Shown one piece after another: positions 51,675 through 58,761 of a stretch of DNA of 64,000 bases (the first letter of the stretch is position 1; each line of letters begins with the position of its first letter). The notes under the pieces are model-generated. The model searched no databases. It was not told the DNA's origin and saw nothing but the letters and a program-made list of their open reading frames with translations. The position numbers and the translations under genes are program-made. Origin of the DNA: Microbacterium luteolum (GTDB lineage Bacteria; Actinomycetota; Actinomycetes; Actinomycetales; Microbacteriaceae); NCBI RefSeq assembly GCF_039533965.1, contig NZ_BAAAUN010000001.1, positions 3,756,950-3,820,949 on the forward strand, written 5' to 3'.

Positions 51675-53384
51675 CTACTGCGCGACGACCGATGCGGCCA
51701 GGATGCTCGAGACGGGCAGGGTGCGCTCGACGTCGGCCGCACGATCGCGCCCGCGGAGGCGACCACCGCCGATCCCGGTCGCCTCGAGCAGGAGCTCGCG
51801 CGTCGATCCGTCCGGCATGCCCACGGTGACCTGGAGCACGGCCTTGGCGCGGACCGCGGCCTCCAGCTCCCGATCGAGCCATGCCGCGTCGGCATCCGGG
51901 CCCTGGTGGTCGCGCAGGCGGGCGATCAGTGCGCTGACGTCGGGGGCATCGACGTCGGGGGCGGTGACGGCTGGGGCGGGATGCCGTTCCCGCACCGGGA
52001 TGGCGCCGTCCGCTCCGACCAGCGTCGCCGGGTAGCGTGCGTCCGTGAGTGCCCAGTAGACCGTCTCCCGGCTGACCCGGGTGGTGAGCGATTCGGCATG
52101 CTTCGCGAGCGCGAGGGGCCGCAGGGACTGGTCGACGGCCATGGCCTGGATGAGGTGGAGGTCGGTGCTCTCGATCCGCGTGCGACCGGTCTCGTCGTCG
52201 ATGGAGACGCGCACCAGGCCGTGTCGCTGCGCGGTCTGGGCGACCAGATAGCTCAGCGGCTGCGGGATCCCGGTGAGGGAGATCCCGCCGAGGAACTCGA
52301 GGATCGACTCCTCGGTCTCGCCGACGACGAAGGCATGCGCCATCGATTCCGCGGTGAAGCGGTACGACGATGCCTGCGCGGCCGACTCGCGAGCGGCGAT
52401 GCCACGAAGGCGCACGTCCAGTGCCGGTTCGAGCGGGCCCGGCGCGATCGCGGTGAGATCGTTCTGCAGGAAGATGCGGTCGACCTCGGCGGGCAGCAGC
52501 CGGACGAGCGCGTCCGGGTCGGCGTCCTCGCCGCGGCGCACCGATGCGGCCCACTCCGGTTCGGTGCCGTCCTCCGCGATCAGGCCCAGGAGGCGTGCCC
52601 CCTCGCGCAGCATGCGGGAGCGTTCCGGCCAGGACGGGTCCCACGGATGCGCGAACGGCCAGGACTCGGGCGGAGTCCACCCGCCGTCCGCGGATCGGAC
52701 GCCGCGCGGCAGCGACGCGCGGAAGCTCGTCACCAGGACCGTCCAGCGATCCGCGACGGAGGAGATCAGCCAGGTCTCCGCGGATGCGGTGGTGCGCAGC
52801 CGGCGGTTGGCGGCGACGGCGAGTCCGGCGTCGATCGCGATCGCGAGCAGGGTGTCGACGATGTCGGCCGAGATCCCCGAATCCGCGAGCTGGCGCTTCT
52901 CGCCGGCGCTGATGCTGCCGCCGGCGAGCAGGGCGAACGGTGCTTCGCGGGCGACGAGCAGCACGTCGGCGAGCACCGCCACCGTGGTGAACGCGCGTTC
53001 CGCAGCGTGTGCTGACGCGGTCTCCGCCGCGGGACCGGGAGCAGCGGCGTCGCCGACCTCGGTGACGGAGCGTCCGGCGAGCACGGGCACGAGCGGTGCG
53101 TAGGGGGTGCCGTCCGGGCGCAGCAGAGCGAGCGCCGTGAGCGTCTCGCGCTCGCCGCCGGGATCCCCGCCGTCGGCCGCTCGGAGCAGCGCCGCCGCCT
53201 CGGCAGCGGTGAGGGAGGGGAGGAGCTTCGTGAGCGCCGACGGATCGAGCAGGGCCTCGGCGGCGTCGAAGAAGTCCTGCCACGGGACATCCGGCCGCAC
53301 CCCACGGGATGAAAGCAGGTGCTGCAGCGCATCATCGCTCGACGCGGCCAGCCAATCCGCCAGCGGTCGTGCGTGAGTGCTCAT
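51675..53384 (-). CDS. Helicase-associated-domain protein, XPB partner
   Basis: 569 residues, mostly helical repeats (PLADWLAASSDDALQHLLSS near the start), with a C-terminal helicase-associated beta domain (SYLVAQTAQRHGLVRVSIDD). It lacks Walker motifs, so it is not a helicase by itself. In actinobacteria it is usually beside XPB and may regulate or load it, which is inferred from co-occurrence. Confidence 0.88.
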   Translation of the reverse strand: MSTHARPLADWLAASSDDALQHLLSSRGVRPDVPWQDFFDAAEALLDPSALTKLLPSLTAAEAAALLRAADGGDPGGERETLTALALLRPDGTPYAPLVPVLAGRSVTEVGDAAAPGPAAETASAHAAERAFTTVAVLADVLLVAREAPFALLAGGSISAGEKRQLADSGISADIVDTLLAIAIDAGLAVAANRRLRTTASAETWLISSVADRWTVLVTSFRASLPRGVRSADGGWTPPESWPFAHPWDPSWPERSRMLREGARLLGLIAEDGTEPEWAASVRRGEDADPDALVRLLPAEVDRIFLQNDLTAIAPGPLEPALDVRLRGIAARESAAQASSYRFTAESMAHAFVVGETEESILEFLGGISLTGIPQPLSYLVAQTAQRHGLVRVSIDDETGRTRIESTDLHLIQAMAVDQSLRPLALAKHAESLTTRVSRETVYWALTDARYPATLVGADGAIPVRERHPAPAVTAPDVDAPDVSALIARLRDHQGPDADAAWLDRELEAAVRAKAVLQVTVGMPDGSTRELLLEATGIGGGRLRGRDRAADVERTLPVSSILAASVVAQ

Positions 53385-53394
53385 GGGCGCTGCC

Positions 53395-53670
53395 TCAGGA
53401 ACGCGACGCTGCGCGACCCTTTCGGATGAAGCTCATCACGAGCAGCGCGATGATCATCACGAAGGCGATCGGCAGGCCCCAGAACGGGATCGCGGCGATC
53501 AGCGGCCACAGTCCTTCGCCGAAAGCGGATTGATCCATGCCGACCGCGGTGCCGATGATGATCGCGAAGAAGCAGATCACGGATGCCGCGGCGATTCCGA
53601 GCGCGGAGAACGCGAGGAGGCGATCCACCCGGCGGACGGGAATCTCCGGTTCCGAATTCTGCGTGCTCAT
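53395..53670 (-). CDS. Small two-TM membrane protein
   Basis: 91 residues from ATG 53670 (MSTQNSEPEIPVRRVDRLLA). Two TM helices: ALGIAAASVICFFAIIIGTA and IAAIPFWGLPIAFVMIIALL, with a basic C-terminus. No known family. It lies 10 bp before the XPB-partner gene and is probably in the same operon. Confidence 0.78.
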   Translation of the reverse strand: MSTQNSEPEIPVRRVDRLLAFSALGIAAASVICFFAIIIGTAVGMDQSAFGEGLWPLIAAIPFWGLPIAFVMIIALLVMSFIRKGRAASRS

Positions 53671-53789
53671 CCGTCTCACCCTACTCGTACCGGGGCTTCG
53701 ATTCCGCCGGTCCGACGACCGGTAGGCTGGGAGGGTGCGCGCATCAGCGTGTGCACTCTTCTGCATACCGATTTCAGCGAGGTTCTCCC

Positions 53790-54170
53790 ATGCCCACCGG
53801 CAAGGTCAGGTTCTACGACGAAGACAAGGGTTTCGGCTTCATCGCCAGCGATGACGGCCAGGACGTCTTCCTGCACGCCTCGGCGATGCCCACGGGCACC
53901 GCGGTGAAGGCGGGAGCGCGCGTGGAGTTCGGAGTGGCCGACGGCAAGCGCGGTCTCCAGGCGCTCTCGGTACGCGTGCTCGAGGCGCCGCCGAGCCTGT
54001 CGAAGGCCAAGCGGATCCCGGCCGACGACATGGCGATCATCGTCGAGGACCTCGTGAAGCTCCTCGACACCATCGGCGGAGACCTGCGTCGCGGACGCTA
54101 TCCGTCTTCCGGACACGGCCGCAAGATCGCGGCCGTCCTGCGCAAGGTCGCCGATGACCTCGAAGCCTGA
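53790..54170 (+). CDS. Cold-shock-domain protein with C-terminal extension
   Basis: 126 residues. The cold shock domain covers about the first 65 (PTGKVRFYDEDKGFGFIASD, with RNP-like DVFLHASAM). The extension (SKAKRIPADDMAIIVEDLVK and on) is helical and is found in actinobacterial CspA-like proteins. It binds single-stranded nucleic acid and may act as an RNA chaperone. A TAGGCT -10 box lies near 53722, leaving an untranslated leader of about 55 nt. It overlaps DUF3027 by 17 bp. Confidence 0.93.
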   Translation: MPTGKVRFYDEDKGFGFIASDDGQDVFLHASAMPTGTAVKAGARVEFGVADGKRGLQALSVRVLEAPPSLSKAKRIPADDMAIIVEDLVKLLDTIGGDLRRGRYPSSGHGRKIAAVLRKVADDLEA

Positions 54171-54798
54171 CGCCGACGCGCGTCTCCTCGACGCCCACGA
54201 TCTCGCGCTGGATGCCCTCCGCGAGATCACTCCCGCGACCTCGATCGGCCCGGCTGCCGGCTACCTCCTCGAAGATGACGGCTCGGTGTCGTTGCGCTTC
54301 GAGAACCGGCTGCCCGGCTATCCCGGCTGGTACTGGACCGTGACAGTCGCACGTGTCGAGGACGAGGACCCGACCGTGCTCGAGGTCGAGCTTCTCCCCG
54401 GCGACGGCGCCCTCCTCGCACCGGAGTGGGTGCCGTGGGCCGAGCGTCTCGCGGACTACCGGGCGCACCAGGTCGAACTCGCCGAGCAGGCGGCCGCCGA
54501 AGCGGCCGAGGCCGGCGAGGTCGTCGAGGAAGACATCGATGACATCGACGATGACGATGCCGAAGACCTCGATGAGGACGACGACCTCGACGACGATGAG
54601 GACGACGACGCTCCGGCCACCGTTCTGCATGCCGGCGACGTCGACGGCGTCGACATCGATGAGCTCGACCCGAGCGTGTCCGACGAGGACCTGACGGACG
54701 ACGGCTTCGACGACGATGAGGACGACGCCGACGAGGACGACTCCGACGACGCCGACGACGACTCGGACGACGACGAGGACGCCGACGACGAGGAGTGA
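54154..54798 (+). CDS. DUF3027 protein with acidic tail
   Basis: 214 residues. The first 110 form the DUF3027 domain (AAGYLLEDDGSVSLRFENRL, PGYPGWYWTVTVARVED, LLAPEWVPWAERLADYR). The last 90 or so are almost only Asp/Glu with short Ala/Gly breaks, a strongly acidic disordered tail. Genes for CspA-like and DUF3027 proteins are adjacent in many actinobacteria, and here they overlap, so the proteins likely act together. Role unknown. Confidence 0.9.
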   Translation: MTSKPDADARLLDAHDLALDALREITPATSIGPAAGYLLEDDGSVSLRFENRLPGYPGWYWTVTVARVEDEDPTVLEVELLPGDGALLAPEWVPWAERLADYRAHQVELAEQAAAEAAEAGEVVEEDIDDIDDDDAEDLDEDDDLDDDEDDDAPATVLHAGDVDGVDIDELDPSVSDEDLTDDGFDDDEDDADEDDSDDADDDSDDDEDADDEE

Positions 54799-54807
54799 CT
54801 CAGGCGC

Positions 54808-55920
54808 TCAGGCGCCCAGGTTCTCCAGCACGTAGTCGAGCGAGCGGATCAGCTGGCGGACGTCGTCCGGCTCGATCGAGACGAAGGTCGCCACGCGCAG
54901 CTGGTTGCGACCGAGCTTGCGGTACGGCTCGGTGTCGACGATGCCGTTGGCTCGGAGCGTCTTCGCGATCGCTGCCGCGTCGATGCTCTCGTCGAAGTCG
55001 ATCGTGGCGACCACCGGCGAGCGGTGCGTGGCATCGGCGACGAAGGGCGTCGCGACCGCGGACGCCTCTGCCCAGTCGTACAGCGCCGAGGACGACGCGG
55101 AGGTGCGGCCGGCGGCCCACGCGAGTCCGCCGTTGCCGAGGATCCAGCTGAGCTGGCTGTCCAGCAGGTGGAGCGTCGTGAGAGCCGGGGTGTTGAGCGT
55201 CTGGTTCAGGCGCGAGTTGTCGACCGCGTTCTTCAGGCTGAGGAACTCGGGGATGTAGCGGCCGGAGGCCGCGATCCGCTCGATCCGCTCGATCGCGGCG
55301 GGGGAGACCGCGGCGAACCACAGCCCGCCGTCCGACCCGAGGTTCTTCTGCGGGGCGAAGTAGTAGACGTCGGCCTGGGTGACGTCGAAGTCGATGCCGC
55401 CGGCGGCGCTGGTCGCATCGATGACCGTCAGGGCACCGTCCGCACGGACGCGCTCCACGGGAGCGGCGACACCGGTCGAGGTCTCGTTGTGCGGCCAGGC
55501 GTACACGTCGACGCCGTCGACGACCTCGGCGCTCGCCCGCGATCCCGGCTCGGCCTTGCGCACATCAGGGGCGTCGAGCCACGGGGCGCCTGCGGCCGCG
55601 GCGAACTTGCCGCCGAACTCGCCGAAGACGAGATTCTGGCTGCGGCGTTCGATGAGGCCGAACGCGGCCGCATCCCAGAACGCGGTGGAGCCGCCGTTGC
55701 CGACGAGGATCTCGTACCCTTCCGGCACGCGGAACAGGGCGGCGAGCTGCTCGCGCACGCTGCCGACCAGGTTCTTCACCGGGGCCTGACGGTGCGAGGT
55801 CCCGAGGATCGTCGCGCCGGATGAGAGCAGCGCCTCGAGCTGCGCGGGGCGCACCTTCGAGGGACCGCAGCCGAAACGACCGTCAGCGGGCAGGAGGTCA
55901 CCGGGAATCTCGATCGCCAT
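54808..55920 (-). CDS. serC: Phosphoserine aminotransferase
   Basis: 370 residues, class V PLP enzyme. The PLP lysine lies in VYYFAPQKNLGSDGGLW; the substrate-binding region has GCGPSKVRPAQ and GTSHRQAPVKNLVG, typical of the actinobacterial SerC type. It turns 3-phosphohydroxypyruvate and glutamate into phosphoserine. Start at MAIEIPGDLLPADGRF. It converges with DUF3027 (9-bp gap) and diverges from the DtxR-family regulator. Confidence 0.96.
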   Translation of the reverse strand: MAIEIPGDLLPADGRFGCGPSKVRPAQLEALLSSGATILGTSHRQAPVKNLVGSVREQLAALFRVPEGYEILVGNGGSTAFWDAAAFGLIERRSQNLVFGEFGGKFAAAAGAPWLDAPDVRKAEPGSRASAEVVDGVDVYAWPHNETSTGVAAPVERVRADGALTVIDATSAAGGIDFDVTQADVYYFAPQKNLGSDGGLWFAAVSPAAIERIERIAASGRYIPEFLSLKNAVDNSRLNQTLNTPALTTLHLLDSQLSWILGNGGLAWAAGRTSASSSALYDWAEASAVATPFVADATHRSPVVATIDFDESIDAAAIAKTLRANGIVDTEPYRKLGRNQLRVATFVSIEPDDVRQLIRSLDYVLENLGA

Positions 55921-55986
55921 GGGTCGATTCTAGGGGGCGCGCGGTGTCGTTCCCCGCCGGGGGCGGATCCGATGTCCGTGCGGGAA

Positions 55987-56004
55987 TGTAGGCTTGCCTA
56001 AGAA
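55987..56004. promoter_or_regulatory. DtxR/IdeR-like operator
   Basis: TAGGC-TT-GCCTA within TGTAGGCTTGCCTAAG resembles the half-sites of the DtxR/IdeR box. It lies 18-35 bp before a DtxR-family gene, so self-control by metal is likely. Confidence 0.6.
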
Positions 56005-56021
56005 TCTCGGAGGGCCTGCAC

Positions 56022-56723
56022 ATGACCGATCTGATCGACACCACGGAGATGTATCTCCGCACCATCCTCGAGCTCGAGGAGGAGAACATCGTGCCCCTGC
56101 GCGCGCGCATCTCCGAGCGCCTCGGTCACTCCGGCCCCACGGTCTCGCAGACCGTCGGTCGCATGGAGCGCGATGGGCTGGTCGTCGTCTCCGAAGACCG
56201 CACGCTCGAGCTCACCGACGCGGGGCGCCGCAAGGCGGTCGACGTCATGCGCAAGCACCGTCTGGCCGAGCGCCTGCTCTCCGATGTCATCGGGCTCGAC
56301 TGGGCGTTCGTGCACGAAGAGGCCTGCCGCTGGGAGCACGTGATGAGCGAGCAGGTGGAGCGTCGTCTCGTCGAACTCCTGGGTCACCCCACCGAGTCGC
56401 CTTACGGGAACCCGATCCCGGGCCTCGACCAGCTCGGCGACCTGCCGGCGCGCACCTTCGACGAGGGCGTCATCGGCCTCGTCCAGAAGCTGAACGCGGC
56501 GGGCGAGCCCATCGAGGGGACGGTCCGGCGTCTGGCCGAACCCGCCCAGGTCGATCCGGAGCTGCTGGAGCAGCTGCGCGACGCCGGTGTCATGCCCGGC
56601 GCCCACGGCGACTTCCGTTTCAGCGAGGGCTACGTCCTGATCCAGATGGACGGCAAGGAAGACGGGCTGGAACTGCCCGTCGAGCTCGCCTCCCACATCT
56701 TCCTGGTCGGCGAGCCGGCCTGA
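56022..56723 (+). CDS. DtxR-family metal-dependent regulator
   Basis: 233 residues. N-terminal HTH (IDTTEMYLRTILELEEENIV, GHSGPTVSQTVGRMERDGLV), a dimerisation/metal-binding domain (DVMRKHRLAERLLSDVIGLD, HEEACRWEHVMSEQVERRL), and a C-terminal SH3-like FeoA domain (ends ELPVELASHIFLVGE). The family senses iron or manganese. Whether this is IdeR or an MntR-like protein cannot be fixed from the ligands alone. A ribosome site (CGGAGG) precedes the ATG. Confidence 0.94.
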   Translation: MTDLIDTTEMYLRTILELEEENIVPLRARISERLGHSGPTVSQTVGRMERDGLVVVSEDRTLELTDAGRRKAVDVMRKHRLAERLLSDVIGLDWAFVHEEACRWEHVMSEQVERRLVELLGHPTESPYGNPIPGLDQLGDLPARTFDEGVIGLVQKLNAAGEPIEGTVRRLAEPAQVDPELLEQLRDAGVMPGAHGDFRFSEGYVLIQMDGKEDGLELPVELASHIFLVGEPA

Positions 56724-56789
56724 TCCACGCGGAAAACCGGGGCTCTGCGTCGATTGCCAGGTTCCCGGGGTGACATGATCGTTATCTTC

Positions 56790-56960
56790 CGGTAACCTCG
56801 GTCAAGTCGTCAGCGAAGAAGCCCGCTGGCGATGACCCGCGAAGATCGCCTTCCAGGCTCGTCGTCTTCACGGCAGGAACGCACAAAGTACCCGAGCTAC
56901 ATTCGTGCCACGAGAACGAGAGTGCCGACGAGCCAGCGCTACCCGAAAGCGCGAGGGCCC
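56790..56960 (+). promoter_or_regulatory. Structured 5' leader of the M23 peptidase gene
   Basis: It contains a local stem (GTCGTCAGCG with CGCTGGCGATGAC, 56806-56836) and a perfect long-range pair GGCTCGTC (56856-56863) with GACGAGCC (56927-56934). No reading frame explains it. Actinobacterial wall-hydrolase genes often carry c-di-AMP (ydaO) riboswitches; this could be one, but the GGGGGAACC hallmark is not seen, so class is unassigned. Confidence 0.45.
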
Positions 56961-56974
56961 AGGAGGACAAAGTT

Positions 56975-57778
56975 TTGGCCGCAGACATCGAACCGACCGC
57001 GAAGACATCTGAAGACCGAGTTCCCGCCCGCCGCACCAGCGCGCGGGTGACGGCTCGAAAGGCCGTCAAGCCACTCCGATCCGTCGCCATCTTCGCGGCC
57101 GTCGGTGCACTGGTCGCCGCCGTCGCCCTTCCCGCCTATGCGGCGAGCAAGCCGGACGAGGCCGCGACGACCGTGCAGCAGCTCGCTGCCGTCGATGCGC
57201 AGTCGCTCGTCGTCGCCTCGCAGGCGACCGCAGCGCCGCTCAACCGCGGAACCTTCACGGCGACGACGCCTGAGGAGATCGAGAAGAAGAAGGCCGAGGC
57301 GGCTGCTGCCGCTCGTGCCGCCGCAGCCTCGCCCGCGACCGCGAACTTCAACACCGCCGGCTACGCCCTGGTCTCGCCGGGATCCGGCGAGGTGCGCTAT
57401 CCGCTGCCTCCCGGTTCCTACACGGAAGGCCGCACGATCGGCGGCGGCCACAACGGCGTCGACATGCTGGCACCGGCCCTCACCCCGATCTACGCCACGG
57501 CGGCGGGCGTCGTCCGCGCGTCGGCCGAGAGCATCGGCGGCTACGGCGTGTGCGTCATGATCGACAGCGTCGTGGGCGGACAGCAGGTCCAGAGCACCTA
57601 CGGTCACATGACCTACGGATCGCGTCAGGTGGAAGAAGGCCAGACCGTCTCCGCAGGACAGCTGATCGGCTACGTCGGCAGCACCGGAAGCTCCACCGCG
57701 AACCACCTCCACTTCGAGGTGTGGATCAACGGCGGAATCGTCGAGCCGTACTCCTGGCTCGCGGCGAACGCCGGCTGA
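56975..57778 (+). CDS. M23-family peptidoglycan endopeptidase
   Basis: 267 residues. A basic N-terminus and TM/signal region (SVAIFAAVGALVAAVALPAY), an Ala-rich linker, then a LytM/M23 domain: GGGHNGVDMLAPALTPIYA with zinc His and Asp, YGHMTYGSR, and HLHFEVWING with the catalytic His pair. It likely cuts cell-wall peptides. The start is a TTG at 56975, chosen because AGGAGGAC lies 7 bp upstream. Confidence 0.92.
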   Translation: MAADIEPTAKTSEDRVPARRTSARVTARKAVKPLRSVAIFAAVGALVAAVALPAYAASKPDEAATTVQQLAAVDAQSLVVASQATAAPLNRGTFTATTPEEIEKKKAEAAAAARAAAASPATANFNTAGYALVSPGSGEVRYPLPPGSYTEGRTIGGGHNGVDMLAPALTPIYATAAGVVRASAESIGGYGVCVMIDSVVGGQQVQSTYGHMTYGSRQVEEGQTVSAGQLIGYVGSTGSSTANHLHFEVWINGGIVEPYSWLAANAG

Positions 57779-57820
57779 TCCGCGGGACACGCTTCCGTCC
57801 GTTCACCTGGCGTTTCGCCT

Positions 57821-57838
57821 CCCATCCAGCTGGATGGG
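57821..57838. repeat. 18-bp perfect palindrome
   Basis: CCCATCCAGCTGGATGGG, 43 bp after the M23 stop and just before a TAGCCT -10-like box. It may serve as terminator stem for M23 or as an operator of the following small transcript. Confidence 0.5.
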
Positions 57839-57851
57839 TTAGCCTGAACCC

Positions 57852-58003
57852 GTTGTCGTACTGGCGGGAGAGGCAGATGGAGCGAATATCGAGCATCCGA
57901 ACCATGGATGCCCTCGGTCGTCACGTCCTCCTGCATAGCCCGCAGGGATGCCACGGCGTTGCCGTGCGCGAAAGGCGCTGTCTTTAGACAGCGCCTTTTT
58001 TCG
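57852..58003 (+). ncRNA. Candidate small transcript (sRNA or leader) ending in a strong terminator
   Basis: TAGCCT at 57840 would start a transcript near 57852. It ends at a perfect 12-bp hairpin (AAAGGCGCTGTC, TTTA, GACAGCGCCTTT) with a T-run at 57971-58003. A 36-codon frame (57877-57987, begins MERISSIRTMDALGRHVLLH) has GGGAGAGG upstream and stops inside the terminator loop. It may be an untranslated RNA or a leader peptide gene. Confidence 0.5.
57971..58003 (+). terminator. Strong intrinsic terminator before HNH gene
   Basis: A perfect 12-bp stem with a TTTA loop and six T's counting the stem end. Confidence 0.93.
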
Positions 58004-58088
58004 TCCCTGCGAACGCTCTGCCGCCTGCACGACCTCGTGTGAGTCGAGAGTGCCGGGAAGCCGTCCCGGCGGATCGAGAGGATGACGA

Positions 58089-58586
58089 ATGCGCACACTG
58101 GTCCTGAATGCCGGATACGAGCCGTTGGCGATCGTGTCGTTCAAAAGAGCGCTCGTGCTCGTGATGAACGACAAGGCGACGGTGATCGAACGCGTGGAAG
58201 ACGACCCCGTCTGGGGGAGCCACGGCGTGTACGACCGCCCGGCGGTCATCATCCTCTCGCGGTACGTGCGGGTGCCGACGAGCAGACGGGTGCCGGTGAC
58301 GAGGAGAGGCGTGCTCCGCCGCGACAACCACCGCTGCGGCTACTGCGGCAAGGCGGCATCCACCATCGACCACGTGCTCCCGCGCTCACGCGGCGGCGCC
58401 GACTCGTGGGAGAACCTCGTGGCCTGCTGCCTGCGCTGCAACAACGTGAAGAGCGACCGCACGCCGCAGGAGATGCGCTGGCAGCTGCGGTTCACCCCTC
58501 GCCCGCCGCACGGCACGGCCTGGACCGTTCGCGGGACCGAACGCAGCGACCCTCGGTGGGAGCCGTACCTCGCCCTCGCGGCCTGA
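58089..58586 (+). CDS. HNH endonuclease-domain protein
   Basis: 165 residues. The start (MRTLVLNAGYEPLAIVSFKR) and HNH nuclease core (CGYCGKAASTIDHVLPRSRG, WENLVACCLRCNNVKSDRTP) match a widespread actinobacterial family. Zinc Cys pairs and the catalytic DH are present. It is not near any mobile marker and is probably a housekeeping protein of unknown role. Confidence 0.93.
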   Translation: MRTLVLNAGYEPLAIVSFKRALVLVMNDKATVIERVEDDPVWGSHGVYDRPAVIILSRYVRVPTSRRVPVTRRGVLRRDNHRCGYCGKAASTIDHVLPRSRGGADSWENLVACCLRCNNVKSDRTPQEMRWQLRFTPRPPHGTAWTVRGTERSDPRWEPYLALAA

Positions 58587-58612
58587 GCGAGCTGACAGAC
58601 CTGGAGAGAGAG

Positions 58613-58640
58613 GAAGGGCCGCCCGGGAGGGCGGCCCTTC
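58613..58640. terminator. Terminator after HNH gene
   Basis: A 12-bp stem (GAAGGGCCGCCC with GGGCGGCCCTTC) with a GGGA loop. It also lies beyond the 3' end of the tRNA-Arg transcript. Confidence 0.85.
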
Positions 58641-58649
58641 TCGCTTCCG

Positions 58650-58722
58650 TGCCCGCGACAGGATTCGAACCTGCGACCTGCCCTTTAGGAGAGGGCTGCT
58701 CTATCCCCTGAGCTACGAGGGC
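58650..58722 (-). tRNA. tRNA-Arg(CCT)
   Basis: On the minus strand: acceptor GCCCTCG with CGCGGGC (one T-C mismatch), D-arm AGCTCAGGGGATAGAGC, anticodon stem GCCCT/AGGGC with loop CTCCTAA (anticodon CCT), T-arm GCAGG-TTCGAAT-CCTGT. No CCA encoded. Confidence 0.9.
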
Positions 58723-58761
58723 GCGGTTCAAGTCTAGGTGACCGATCACGCCCCGTCCGCG

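Noticed and set aside
50127..53015. A 962-codon open frame on the + strand opposite XPB and its partner
   Set aside because: It is the antisense shadow of two well-supported genes in GC-rich DNA; the composition is Arg/Gly/Asp-rich with no domain.
56790..56960. Firm call of a c-di-AMP (ydaO) riboswitch
   Set aside because: Context fits but the conserved GGGGGAACC-type core is not visible; kept as an unassigned structured leader.
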